Notes: generated by a model not told the origin, from the letters alone. 19,894 nucleotides of DNA from Deltaproteobacteria bacterium (GCA_019314185.1 JAFCZU010000016.1:1-19894); one strand, 5' to 3'; shown: positions 1-7,935, counted from the stretch's first letter. Program-made: numbers and translations.

Positions 1-114
1 AGCATCAATCTTATACTGATTGATTGGCGCCGTTGTAAAAACCACAGGCAGTATATTTCGGTTTAAAATTTATTTTTAACCCTTGCCGTCTAACGCTTTG
101 GCTAAATTAAAGGG

Positions 115-127
115 TGCGAAACTTGAG
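115..127. repeat. 13-nt direct repeat, copy 1 (TGCGAAACTTGAG)
   Basis: The 13-mer TGCGAAACTTGAG occurs 48 bases ahead of the CBS gene start and again at 807-819 ahead of yraN, in the same orientation. It could be a shared operator or a fragment of a dispersed repeat. No convincing -35/-10 pair is attached to it. Confidence 0.4.
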
Positions 128-174
128 TAAACATATAAGCATTCATTTTCCCCTTAATAATGCAGGAGGAAGTA

Positions 175-630
175 ATGATTACCGTTCGAGATATCATGAC
201 CACCGATCTTATCACAGTCACCCCGGATATGGATATTGCCCTGGCAGCTAAAACCTTGCTTGACAACAAGATTAACGGCGCGCCAGTAGTGGACGATAGC
301 GGCCGGCTGGTAGGCATTCTGTGCCAAAGCGACCTTATTACCCAGCAGAAAAAGCTGCCGATTCCCACTGTTTTTACCTTCATGGATAGCTTTATCCAGC
401 TTACCTCTAAAAAAAAGATCGAAAAGCAGGTGCGTAAAATTGCTGCTCTCACGGTCTCGGATGCCATGACGCCAGACCCGGTTACCGTTAATCCTAACGC
501 CGGACCCGAAATAGTTGCGACCCTGATGGTGGACAGAAATTTTCACACCCTGCCCGTAGTTGAAGACTCTCGCCTGGTGGGAATCATCGGAAAAGAGGAT
601 GTTCTGCGTGCCTTTCTATCCTCCTGTTAA
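175..630 (+). CDS. Two-CBS-domain protein
   Basis: A 151-residue soluble protein made almost only of two CBS motifs (about residues 1-60 and 88-150). Each begins with the usual pattern: VRDIMTTDLITVTPD near the N-terminus and VSDAMTPDPVTVNP in the second half. Each ends with a (L)VGI(I/L) strand followed by an acidic helix. CBS pairs bind adenine nucleotides and act as energy or redox sensors, but no effector domain is attached, so the target is unknown. I chose the ATG at 175 rather than the one at 160 because a strong AGGAGGA Shine-Dalgarno at 164-170 lies between them, and it would be useless for the upstream ATG. Base composition looks richer in G+C, especially at third positions, than yraN and rsmI downstream. 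Family assignment is firm; the role is not. Confidence 0.9.
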   Translation: MITVRDIMTTDLITVTPDMDIALAAKTLLDNKINGAPVVDDSGRLVGILCQSDLITQQKKLPIPTVFTFMDSFIQLTSKKKIEKQVRKIAALTVSDAMTPDPVTVNPNAGPEIVATLMVDRNFHTLPVVEDSRLVGIIGKEDVLRAFLSSC

Positions 631-909
631 AACCGTTCAAAATCAATGAGAGTCCACGATAGAAATGCTGATCGCTCGGCACATTGTAGGTGAGTAAGCC
701 CAAAAACCTTCCCCTCAAGTTCTTTCGGTAGGATCTAACTGGCACGGTGCCCGGCAAAAACTCTTTTAAATGTTAAAAATGAAGCGATATGCGTACCATT
801 TAGGAATGCGAAACTTGAGAAAGTTACAACAAAAAACTCAGAAAGCAGGTAAGAATTAATTTAGCTTTTTACGAAAACATCAAAGTTTTGTGAAAAAGGG
901 ACGATTCTA
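631..909. other. Intergenic region between CBS gene and yraN
   Basis: These 279 bases have no credible ORF. They hold a small GGCAC/GTGCC inverted repeat near 741-751 and the second copy of the 13-mer at 807-819. An A+T-rich stretch follows before the yraN Shine-Dalgarno. The promoter of the yraN-rsmI pair probably lies here, but I cannot point to clear boxes. Confidence 0.4.
807..819. repeat. 13-nt direct repeat, copy 2 (TGCGAAACTTGAG)
   Basis: Identical to 115-127 and in the same orientation, 90 bases before the yraN start codon. Flanking bases differ between the copies, so the similarity is limited to the 13-mer. Confidence 0.4.
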
Positions 910-1281
910 ATGACGAACAAAAATCAGCAATTCGGTAAAATGTGTGAAGCAATTGCTGTTGAGCATCTTAAAAAACATGGATACAGAATCCTTGAGCAAA
1001 ACTACCGCACTAAAATTGGCGAAATCGATATAATAGCAAAAGATAAAGAAACTCTTGTCTTTATAGAGGTCAAAGCAAGGAAATCGTATCGTTTCGGAAA
1101 CCCCAAATGGGCAGTAACTCCTAAAAAACAACGGAAAATTTCGATGATTGCCTTATATTATCTCAAAGCCATAAAACTAAGAGATGTCAAGGCAAGATTT
1201 GATGTAGTGGCTATTCATCCAATACATGGTGACCAGAGTATAGAAATAATTAAAAATGCCTTTGAACTTGCCTACACATAA
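910..1281 (+). CDS. yraN: YraN/UPF0102 family nuclease-fold protein
   Basis: A 123-residue protein of the UPF0102 (YraN) family, close to the usual length of about 120. The family has a restriction-endonuclease-like core. Its hallmark is visible here as GEIDIIAKD (residues 37-45) followed by LVFIEVKAR (49-57), where Asp40, Glu53 and Lys55 fit the PD-(D/E)XK metal-binding pattern. The biological substrate of the family is not settled, and a role in processing branched or damaged DNA is only suspected. An AGGGA Shine-Dalgarno lies about 8 bases before the ATG. The gene overlaps the next one, rsmI, by 26 bases, which implies co-transcription and translational coupling. The YraN-RsmI pairing is also seen in many other bacteria. 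Confidence 0.93.
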   Translation: MTNKNQQFGKMCEAIAVEHLKKHGYRILEQNYRTKIGEIDIIAKDKETLVFIEVKARKSYRFGNPKWAVTPKKQRKISMIALYYLKAIKLRDVKARFDVVAIHPIHGDQSIEIIKNAFELAYT

Positions 1282-2140
1282 TCCGGAGCATTCGGACAAA
1301 AAGGGTAATCTTTATGTTGTCGCCACTCCCATAGGAAACATAGAGGATATAACATTAAGAGCTCTTAGTACTTTCAGACAGGTCGATATTATTGCGGCTG
1401 AAGATACGAGGCATACAAGAAAGCTTCTGTCTTTTTATAAAATTAAGAGTCGTCTCACTTCCTGTCATGAACATAATGAAAGAGAGAAAATACCGCTACT
1501 ATTAGATAAACTTAATTCAGGACTGTCTGTTGCGCTTGTATCGGACGCAGGAACGCCGCTTCTTTCTGATCCAGGATATCACTTGACAAAAGAGGCTGTT
1601 GCAAACGGTATTCAGATCATTCCAATACCAGGTGTATCAGCAGCCATAGCCGCCCTCAGTGTTGCCGGAATGCCCACAGATTCCTTTATTTTTGCAGGTT
1701 TCCCGGCGAGAAAAAAGGCAAAGCGTCTTGAACAACTAAAGCAACTTGCCGTTGAACCCAGAACAATAATATTTTATGAATCCCCAAAACGTATTTTAAA
1801 ATTTTTAGAGGAAATAATAATGGTTGTTGGAGACAGAAAGGGTGTTTTGTCTCGTGAAATGACTAAATTTCATGAGGAGTTTATCAGGGGCTCTTTGTCT
1901 GATATTCTTTTTAAATTAAAGGAACGTCCTGAAGTAAAGGGAGAATGCACTCTCCTTGTCGGCGGTCGCAAAAAAAAGGAAGATGTTTCCATGAGTGCCA
2001 TAAGAAACGAAATAAAAAAACGACTGCAAATAAAAGGTACCAGACTTTCTGAGCTTGCAAAAGAAGTATCAAAAAAATACAATCTTCCTAAAAATAAAGT
2101 GTATAATGAAAGTTTGAAGATTAAAGAATTGCTTGAATAG
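1256..2140 (+). CDS. rsmI: 16S rRNA (cytidine1402-2'-O)-methyltransferase RsmI
   Basis: A 294-residue SAM-dependent enzyme of the tetrapyrrole-methylase fold that 2'-O-methylates C1402 in the decoding centre of 16S rRNA. Diagnostic blocks are LYVVATPIGNIEDITLRAL (19-37), AAEDTRHTRKLL (48-58), SDAGTPLLSDPG (96-107), PIPGVSA (123-129) with AGMPTDSFIFAGFPARK (137-153), and FYESPKR near 178. A basic helical C-terminal domain of about 60 residues (from about 235) matches the small helix-turn-helix tail of RsmI. The ATG at 1256 lies inside yraN and leaves about 17 residues before the conserved LYVVATP. No other ATG/GTG/TTG gives a better fit, so the overlap is probably real. Length compares well with the 286 residues of E. 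coli RsmI. Confidence 0.95.
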   Translation: MPLNLPTHNPEHSDKKGNLYVVATPIGNIEDITLRALSTFRQVDIIAAEDTRHTRKLLSFYKIKSRLTSCHEHNEREKIPLLLDKLNSGLSVALVSDAGTPLLSDPGYHLTKEAVANGIQIIPIPGVSAAIAALSVAGMPTDSFIFAGFPARKKAKRLEQLKQLAVEPRTIIFYESPKRILKFLEEIIMVVGDRKGVLSREMTKFHEEFIRGSLSDILFKLKERPEVKGECTLLVGGRKKKEDVSMSAIRNEIKKRLQIKGTRLSELAKEVSKKYNLPKNKVYNESLKIKELLE

Positions 2141-2146
2141 GGACCA

Positions 2147-2191
2147 AGGATTCAAGGGTTCGAGCGGACCTGCTTGAATCCTCAAACCCTT
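2147..2191. repeat. Interleaved inverted repeats after rsmI
   Basis: Two inverted repeats are interleaved in the order A-B-A'-B'. A (2147-2156) pairs perfectly with A' (2173-2182). B (2154-2164) pairs with B' (2181-2191) at 10 of 11 positions. The arms overlap by a few bases, so the two stems compete or form a pseudoknot-like fold. No U-run follows, so this is not a standard terminator. Confidence 0.5.
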
Positions 2192-2233
2192 TGCATCGAC
2201 TAATCGTAAAAAAACATTAAATGGAGAACCAGC

Positions 2234-4396
2234 ATGCATGATCTTGATGCAATTTTTTCCCCGCAATCAGTAGCTGTTATCGGAGCTTCCGCAAAACCCG
2301 GAAAGGTTGGACATGATATTTTTGCCAATATTTTAAAAGGCAATTATAGAGGAATCTTATATCCTGTAAATCCGCATGCAAAGTCGGTTTTGAGCGTAAG
2401 AGCATATCCGTCAATTATGGATGTGCCGGATGATGTTGATCTTGCAATAATAATTCTTCCTCCCAGATTTGCTCTAAAAGCAGTTGAAGATGCTGTTGAG
2501 AAAAAAGTAAAAGGAATGGTAATTGTTTCCGCTGGTTTTCGAGAAGTCGGGGACGAAGGGCTTGAGTTGGAAAACAGGATAGCATCCATTTGCAAAGCAG
2601 CAGGAGTGCGTTTGGTCGGCCCTAACTGCCTTGGCGTAATCAACCCGCTTCCCTCGGTAAGCCTGAACGCCAGTTTTGCCGCTCGTATGCCGTCAAGCGG
2701 TGATATTTCTTTTATTTCCCAGAGCGGGGCATTGTGTACAGCGGTTCTTGACTTTGCGGCTGATAGGAATTTTGGCTTTTCAAAGTTTATTTCCATCGGC
2801 AACAAAGCAGATGTGGATGAACTCGATCTATTGCGTTATCTGCATGAAGATATGGATACAAGAGTTATAATGGTTTATCTTGAGGAACTCCGGAGGGGAC
2901 GTGAGTTTATTGACATTGTTAAGACAATTACGTCAGGGAACAGGCCTACACCAATAGTTGTGATAAAATCAGGAAGAACAAGTGCCGGAGCCCAGGCAGC
3001 AGCATCCCATACAGGTTCTTTGTCAGGTTCCGAGGCAATATACAATGCTATTTTCCAGCAAGCAGGGATAATTCGAGTAGATTCAATTGATGAGCTTTTT
3101 GATTTTGCAACAGCCTTTGCTTACAAAAGCGAAAGCGCCCTTGGAAAACTGACAAGAAAAGTACCGCGCAGCAACAGGGTTGCTATCGTTACAAATGCCG
3201 GCGGCCCCGGAATTTTAGCAACAGACATCACAACGTCATCAGGCCTGAGACTTGCCGAATTCCAGAAAGAAACAATTGATGAACTCGCAAGTCATCTTCC
3301 TTTTACCGCAAACCTTCGTAATCCGGTGGATATCATTGGAGATGCGGCCCCTGATCGTTATAGGGATGCGCTGAAAGCCGTAATAAACGATGATGGAGTA
3401 GATGGAGCTATTGTAATTCTTACACCTCAATCCATGACCAATGTTCTTGGCTCAGCAGAAGCTATTGTAGAAATTGCCAGGCTCACTCACAAGCCCATTT
3501 TATGTTGCTTTATGGGAATCGTAGATGTATCCCAGGGCGTACATTTTCTTCAGGAGCATGGTTATCCTGTTTACAAGTTCCCTGAAAATGCGGCAAAAGC
3601 CTTTGGCGCTCTTTACAGATATTTCAAGTGGCTGAGCAGGCCGCATTTAGAACAGTATGCATTAGAACACGACGCTAAGAGAGCTGCCGAAATTATCGCA
3701 AACTGTATTGCAGAAGGTAAAACCCATCTCAACGAACTTGATGGAGTTAAATTGCTGAAATGTTACGGTTTTAATGTGTTGCCAACTATTTTTGCAAAAA
3801 GTAAAAACGAGGCCGCAGATATCGCGGAGAGTATGAAATTCCCGGTGGCCATGAAAATTGTTTCTCCGCAGATTCTTCATAAAACAGATGCCGGTGGAGT
3901 TATATTGCGGCTTGAGAACCGTGAAGATGTAAAAAAAGGTTTTAAAAAAATTATCGAACTGGCCGAGAGGTATAATCCTGATGCCGAGATCAAAGGCGTT
4001 CTAATTCAAAAAATGGCCCTGCCCGGGGAAGAGGTGATATTGGGCATGAGTCGTAAACCTATATTCGGCCCCTTGCTGATGTTTGGTCTCGGCGGAATAT
4101 TTGTTGAAGTTTTCCAGGATGTTGCATTTCGTATTGCTCCTATCGGCAGAAACGAATCTCGCAGAATGATTCGCAGCATCAGAGGATACAAACTTTTACA
4201 GGGATTCAGAGGAAGACCAAAGGCTGATATTGAGATTCTTGAAAAGTCGATGGTCAGTCTATCAGATATGGCAACAAATCATCCGGAAATAAGCGAGATG
4301 GATATCAATCCGCTTCTTGTTCATAAGGAAGGGAGTGGAGCTACTGTAGCTGATTGCAGGATTATTCTTAAAAAACCGAACGATTCAAAAAAATAG
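2234..4396 (+). CDS. ADP-forming acyl-/acetyl-CoA synthetase (fused alpha-beta)
   Basis: A 720-residue cytoplasmic acetate--CoA ligase (ADP-forming)-type enzyme. It interconverts acyl-CoA + ADP + Pi with acid + ATP + CoA, and in anaerobes it usually conserves energy from acetyl-CoA or other acyl-CoAs. Domain order: CoA-binding Rossmann domain (about 5-130, opening SPQSVAVIGASAKPGKVG), two succinyl-CoA-ligase-like domains (about 150-470), then an ATP-grasp domain (about 490-715, with GLGGIFVEVFQDVAFR at 618-633). The phosphorylated histidine expected in the alpha part fits His259 in ASHTGSLSG. Alpha and beta parts, separate in some archaea, are fused here. Start ATG 2234 has a GGAG seven bases upstream. 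Substrate range (acetate versus aryl or branched acids) cannot be read from the sequence. Confidence 0.92.
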   Translation: MHDLDAIFSPQSVAVIGASAKPGKVGHDIFANILKGNYRGILYPVNPHAKSVLSVRAYPSIMDVPDDVDLAIIILPPRFALKAVEDAVEKKVKGMVIVSAGFREVGDEGLELENRIASICKAAGVRLVGPNCLGVINPLPSVSLNASFAARMPSSGDISFISQSGALCTAVLDFAADRNFGFSKFISIGNKADVDELDLLRYLHEDMDTRVIMVYLEELRRGREFIDIVKTITSGNRPTPIVVIKSGRTSAGAQAAASHTGSLSGSEAIYNAIFQQAGIIRVDSIDELFDFATAFAYKSESALGKLTRKVPRSNRVAIVTNAGGPGILATDITTSSGLRLAEFQKETIDELASHLPFTANLRNPVDIIGDAAPDRYRDALKAVINDDGVDGAIVILTPQSMTNVLGSAEAIVEIARLTHKPILCCFMGIVDVSQGVHFLQEHGYPVYKFPENAAKAFGALYRYFKWLSRPHLEQYALEHDAKRAAEIIANCIAEGKTHLNELDGVKLLKCYGFNVLPTIFAKSKNEAADIAESMKFPVAMKIVSPQILHKTDAGGVILRLENREDVKKGFKKIIELAERYNPDAEIKGVLIQKMALPGEEVILGMSRKPIFGPLLMFGLGGIFVEVFQDVAFRIAPIGRNESRRMIRSIRGYKLLQGFRGRPKADIEILEKSMVSLSDMATNHPEISEMDINPLLVHKEGSGATVADCRIILKKPNDSKK

Positions 4397-4406
4397 ATAA
4401 CTATTT

Positions 4407-4437
4407 GGCCGCAGATTTACACAAACGAACACAGATG
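4407..4437 (+). repeat. Dispersed intergenic repeat fragment (GGCC-N3-GATTTAC)
   Basis: GGCC-N3-GATTTAC followed by an ACAGAT-like tail resembles 10478-10507, with identical spacing of GGCC and GATTTAC. Such runs look like a degenerate dispersed intergenic element. Its presence argues that the bases before 4504 are not coding, which bears on the start of the next gene. Confidence 0.4.
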
Positions 4438-4503
4438 GGTTTAAATATTCACTTGTTCCCAGCGTCCTTAACTTTAGCTTACCTCACTCAAAACGGAGTT
4501 GCG

Positions 4504-5082
4504 TTGAACTCTATTTATCCGATTATACTCTCTGTTCCTGAAGAAAAAAAGACCCTTACCGGTAGAGACAGGGTGTTGCATCTCAGTAAATATGCAAGGG
4601 ATGCGCTTGAACTTTCCGCTAAAAAGAGTTTTATTAATCTTGGCAATCCCTTAAAAGATGAAAAAGGTGTTCCCATGCCTGTTAATGGAAACTACTGGTC
4701 TATTTCTCATAAACCCAAATATGTTGCCGGAGTTGCGGCTCGTTCGAGAATCGGAATCGACATTGAAGAGATACGCGAATGCCGGGAATCTTTGTTCAGA
4801 AAAATAGCGGATCAAAACGAATGGGAGTTAACAAATACTGACAAAAACGCACTTTTCTTTCGTTACTGGACTTCGAAGGAATCTGTGTTAAAGGCTGTTG
4901 GGACAGGCTTGAAAGATCTTTCAAAATGCAAAATCACGCAGATTATTGATGAAAACAATCTTGCCATAGATTATATGGATAAAAGGTGGCTGATTGAGCA
5001 CATCTTTTTCAACGGTCATATTGCATCTGTTATAAAAGACTTCCTTAATATCAAGTGGACTGTTTTAAAAAATCAGTTATAA
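4504..5082 (+). CDS. 4'-phosphopantetheinyl transferase superfamily protein
   Basis: Transfers the phosphopantetheine arm of CoA to a serine of an acyl- or peptidyl-carrier protein. The superfamily signature is clear: SISH (66-69), IGIDIEE (83-89, Mg-binding acid residues) and, about 33 residues later, YWTSKESVLKAVGTGL (121-136), matching (W/F)xxKEAxxK. I start it at TTG 4504 (192 residues, MNSIYPIILSVPEE...) because GGAG at 4495-4498 sits five bases upstream. An in-frame ATG at 4435 (215 residues) and TTG 4405 are possible but lie in or next to a repeat-like stretch and lack a Shine-Dalgarno. The gene follows the acyl-CoA synthetase by about 100 bases and may share its transcript. The carrier protein it serves is not in the window. 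The start is uncertain; the family is secure. Confidence 0.88.
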   Translation: MNSIYPIILSVPEEKKTLTGRDRVLHLSKYARDALELSAKKSFINLGNPLKDEKGVPMPVNGNYWSISHKPKYVAGVAARSRIGIDIEEIRECRESLFRKIADQNEWELTNTDKNALFFRYWTSKESVLKAVGTGLKDLSKCKITQIIDENNLAIDYMDKRWLIEHIFFNGHIASVIKDFLNIKWTVLKNQL

Positions 5083-5088
5083 AGAAAT

Positions 5089-5120
5089 TCTCCTAATCGA
5101 GCCAAAGCTCAATTAGGAGA
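5089..5120. terminator. Stem-loop between convergent genes, likely bidirectional terminator
   Basis: Arms CTCCTAAT (5090-5097) and ATTAGGAG (5112-5119) pair perfectly. The stem continues after one mismatch with GAG/CTC, around a six-base CCAAAG loop. It sits seven bases after the phosphopantetheinyl transferase stop and downstream of the convergent serC. Neither side has a strong U-run (AATTTCTTT on the minus strand is the better one), so efficiency is uncertain. Confidence 0.6.
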
Positions 5121-5297
5121 GATTGTGGATTGGCACCTATTAAGGGCTCACTCAAAAACAACTTCACATTTTGATGCGCCGAGCCATCCCGCATGATTGC
5201 GTTGCTCGTCGGTTAAACAGCCTGTTTTTGCCATCATCGCATCTTGCCGTGCGGACGCCTCGATCTCTGAAAGAGTAAATTTATTTTTGAGCAAAAC
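5121..5297. other. Intergenic spacer with G+C-rich structured segment
   Basis: Between the stem-loop and serC lies a stretch richer in G+C than its surroundings. It has nested inverted repeats: GATGCG (5173-5178) with CGCATC (5238-5243), CGAGC with GCTCG inside it, and AAACAG/CTGTTT around 5215-5227. It has no ORF and resembles a dispersed extragenic element, but I see no second copy in this window. Confidence 0.35.
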
Positions 5298-6386
5298 CTA
5301 ACCGTTTTTTTGTTCAAAATTATTCATAAAATCTGTTAAAGCTTTTACCGCCTCTATGGTTGTGGGATTATAGATGGATGCTCTACAGCCTCCGACAGAG
5401 CGATGCCCCTTAAGGCCCCCAAGGCCGTTTTCAAGCGCTTCCTGAATAAATTTTTTCTCCAGATTTTCATCAGGCAAACGAAAAGTTATATTCATCTTTG
5501 AACGACTATCCTGTTCTGCCGTTCCTTTGTAAAACCCGCTTGTATCTAAGGAATCATAAAGGATCTTTGCCTTTTCCCGGTTTATCTCTTCCATTTTTTC
5601 AAGGCCGCCGATCGTTTCCTCAAGCCATTTCATTACAAGCTGAATAGTATAAATCGCAAAACAGGGAGGAGTGTTATACATTGAATTTTTTGAGGCGTAG
5701 GTCGTATATTTCAGCATTGAGGGCAAAGCATCAGACGCTCTATTTAACATATCATCACGAATAATAACCATACACACACCCGCAGGGCCTATATTTTTTT
5801 GTGCTCCCGCATATATAAGACCAAATTTTTCCATATCCAGAGGTCTGCTCATAATATCAGACGACATATCTGCTACAAGCGGCACGCCATTGGTATCTGG
5901 AAAAGATGCCCATTGCGTTCCCTTAATGGTGTTGTTCGATGTTATGTGGGCATAAGCAGCATCATTGTTAAATTGTATATTCTCAGGGATGCAGGAAAAA
6001 CTTTTATCCTCAGATGACGCTACAATCTGAATTTTTTTACCCTGTATCCGGGCTTCCTTGATTGCCTTTGTTGACCATGTGCCGGTATCAACATAGTCCG
6101 CTGACTTTCCATCCTGCAAAAAATTCATCGGAATCATGCAAAACTGCATGCTCGCACCACCTTGAATAAAAAGTACATGGAATCTTTCATCTAAATTTAA
6201 AAGCCTTTTTGTTCTAACCACTGCATCGTTAATTACATCATCAAACCATTTTGATCTGTGACTTACTTCGATAATGGACATGCCGGACCCTTTGAAATCA
6301 ATAAATGAATTTTTGATTTCTTCAAGAACACTAAGCGGAAGCGCTGCAGGCCCCGCATTGAAGTTGTAAATTCTGTTTGCTTCCAT
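5298..6386 (-). CDS. serC: Phosphoserine aminotransferase SerC
   Basis: A 362-residue PLP enzyme converting 3-phosphohydroxypyruvate and glutamate to O-phosphoserine and 2-oxoglutarate, the second step of serine synthesis (also 4-phosphohydroxythreonine in some bacteria). It opens with YNFNAGPAALPLSVLEEI. Other landmarks are SHRSKWF (42-48), FIQGGASMQF (73-82), and the PLP lysine Lys197 in YAGAQKNIGPAG (192-203). The C-terminal GGLKGHRSVGGCRASIYN block binds the phosphate. Length equals the family norm (E. coli 362). A GGAGG Shine-Dalgarno at 6396-6400 is nine bases from the ATG. It is divergent from hisD and convergent with the phosphopantetheinyl transferase gene. No other serine-pathway gene is in the window. 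Confidence 0.97.
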   Translation of the reverse strand: MEANRIYNFNAGPAALPLSVLEEIKNSFIDFKGSGMSIIEVSHRSKWFDDVINDAVVRTKRLLNLDERFHVLFIQGGASMQFCMIPMNFLQDGKSADYVDTGTWSTKAIKEARIQGKKIQIVASSEDKSFSCIPENIQFNNDAAYAHITSNNTIKGTQWASFPDTNGVPLVADMSSDIMSRPLDMEKFGLIYAGAQKNIGPAGVCMVIIRDDMLNRASDALPSMLKYTTYASKNSMYNTPPCFAIYTIQLVMKWLEETIGGLEKMEEINREKAKILYDSLDTSGFYKGTAEQDSRSKMNITFRLPDENLEKKFIQEALENGLGGLKGHRSVGGCRASIYNPTTIEAVKALTDFMNNFEQKNG

Positions 6387-6624
6387 AATAAATTTCCTCC
6401 AAAATCAATTAGTTTTTTGTTGGGTTTCGCTTCGCTAAACTAAACCTGTAATCTGTGCAGATAGAAAAAAATATGTCAATCAGTATTTTTTGCTCACCCA
6501 TAACCGGTTGTAAAGTATTGACAAACAACCTTCTTATATTTTAGAAGAAGACTATTCTTGCCTTATATTATCAGTCGCAAGCTCTCTGATTAATGAACCC
6601 GTAACAAAAACGAAAGAAACCGCC
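6387..6624. promoter_or_regulatory. Divergent promoter region of serC and hisD
   Basis: 238 A+T-rich bases separate two divergent biosynthetic genes and must hold at least one promoter each. A consensus TTGACA at 6518-6523 reads toward hisD, but the -10 at normal spacing is poor, so this is only a candidate. A 7-bp inverted repeat TTAGTTT (6410-6416)/AAACTAA (6437-6443) lies just beyond the serC Shine-Dalgarno. A CTTCTT/AAGAAG pair lies near 6531-6551. Confidence 0.35.
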
Positions 6625-7935
6625 ATGAAAATATATAATTATCCCTCTAAATCAGCTAAAAAAAAGATCGCATCCATTATAAACCGCGGGCTTGGTTTTA
6701 AGAAAAAAGATTATCAGTCGGTTAAGCGCATTCTTGAGGATGTGAGAAAGAACGGTGACAAAGCGCTTATCAAGTATGTCAATTGTTTTGATTCTCCTGA
6801 TCTGTCAATAGATTCTATCAAAGTATCACGCGAAGAGATTAATTCTGCAACAAAAAAAGTTGACAGGCCATTTGTCAGATCTCTAAACCGCGCAATTTCT
6901 CAGATAAAGGCTTTTCACAAGCAGCAGTTAACTAAATCATGGATTAACACGGATAGACATGGCGTATTTTTAGGCCAGGTTGTAAACCCTGTTGATGCAG
7001 CAGGAGTTTATGTGCCGGGAGGGAAAGGCGGAAACACCCCTCTGGTTTCTTCTGTTCTGATGGGGGCTATTCCAGCTAAAATTGCCGGCGTACAGCATAT
7101 TTCAATGACAACCCCGTCCACAAAGGATGGAACCATAAATCCACATCTTCTTGTTGCCGCTCAAAAAGTTGGAATTGATTCAGTGTTCAAGGTCGGAAGC
7201 GCTTGGGCAATTGCCGCATTAGCCTACGGAACCGAAACAATTCCAAAAACCGATGTAATAGTCGGGCCGGGAAACATTTATGTTACACTTGCCAAGAAGA
7301 TTGTAGCTGGAACAGTCGGAATAGATATGATAGCCGGACCCAGCGAAATACTGATTGTTGCGGACACTAATGCAAACCCGGAATTTATTGCCGCAGACCT
7401 TCTTTCACAGGCAGAGCATGATACCTTAGCTTCTGCCGTGCTTGTCACAAACTCAAAGCAATTAGCAAAGTCTGTTGCCGGAGCCGTAGAAGAACAGTTG
7501 GGCGACCTCATGAGAAGAGATATTGCATTGGAATCTCTTGCGCAGTATGGCGCTATTATGATTACATCCGACATTGACACTGCAATAAAACTTGCAAACC
7601 AGATCGCTCCGGAACACCTCGAGCTGCATGTCAAGGAACCATTTGATTATATCGGCAAGATTAGAAATGCAGGTGCTATATTTCTTGGAGATTACACACC
7701 GGAACCTGTTGGAGACTATATCGCAGGGCCCAACCACGTGCTTCCGACCGCCGGCACCGCCAGATTTGCTTCAGCCCTTTCAGTCGATCATTTTATAAAA
7801 AAAACCAGCCTGATTCACTATTCCAGAGATGCTTTTATGAATGAAGCAAAGGATATTATGCGACTGGCTGGAATCGAAGGCCTTGACGCGCATGCAAATT
7901 CAGTAAAGATCAGATTAAAAAGAACAAACAATTAA
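6625..7935 (+). CDS. hisD: Histidinol dehydrogenase HisD
   Basis: A 436-residue Zn-dependent, NAD-linked enzyme that oxidises L-histidinol to L-histidine in two steps, the end of histidine synthesis. Conserved blocks: AAGVYVPGG (125-133), SSVLMGAIPAKIAGV (142-156), VGPGNIYVTLAKK (213-225), DMIAGPSEILIVAD (234-247), SQAEHD (261-266) and GPNHVLPTAGTARF (368-381). Zinc ligands by family alignment would be Gln262, His265, Asp364 and His423. The catalytic Glu-His pair is Glu330-His331 in APEHLE. No other his gene is nearby, so this is an orphan location. The HisD superfamily also includes sulfopropanediol dehydrogenase (HpsN), and sequence reading alone cannot fully exclude such a specialised role. 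The Shine-Dalgarno is weak. Confidence 0.94.
   Translation: MKIYNYPSKSAKKKIASIINRGLGFKKKDYQSVKRILEDVRKNGDKALIKYVNCFDSPDLSIDSIKVSREEINSATKKVDRPFVRSLNRAISQIKAFHKQQLTKSWINTDRHGVFLGQVVNPVDAAGVYVPGGKGGNTPLVSSVLMGAIPAKIAGVQHISMTTPSTKDGTINPHLLVAAQKVGIDSVFKVGSAWAIAALAYGTETIPKTDVIVGPGNIYVTLAKKIVAGTVGIDMIAGPSEILIVADTNANPEFIAADLLSQAEHDTLASAVLVTNSKQLAKSVAGAVEEQLGDLMRRDIALESLAQYGAIMITSDIDTAIKLANQIAPEHLELHVKEPFDYIGKIRNAGAIFLGDYTPEPVGDYIAGPNHVLPTAGTARFASALSVDHFIKKTSLIHYSRDAFMNEAKDIMRLAGIEGLDAHANSVKIRLKRTNN

Noticed and set aside
738..756. Sigma-54-like TGGCAC motif
   Set aside because: The -12 GC element does not follow at the required spacing. The bases are explained by a small GGCAC/GTGCC palindrome.
2344..2805. 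153-codon minus-strand open frame
   Set aside because: It is entirely antisense to the acyl-CoA synthetase gene, with low-complexity Ser/Pro/Thr composition typical of a shadow frame.
6518..6546. Consensus TTGACA as a firm hisD promoter
   Set aside because: No acceptable -10 hexamer at 16-18 bases, so it is kept only as a candidate within the divergent region.
7278..7634. 118-codon minus-strand open frame
   Set aside because: Antisense shadow of hisD.
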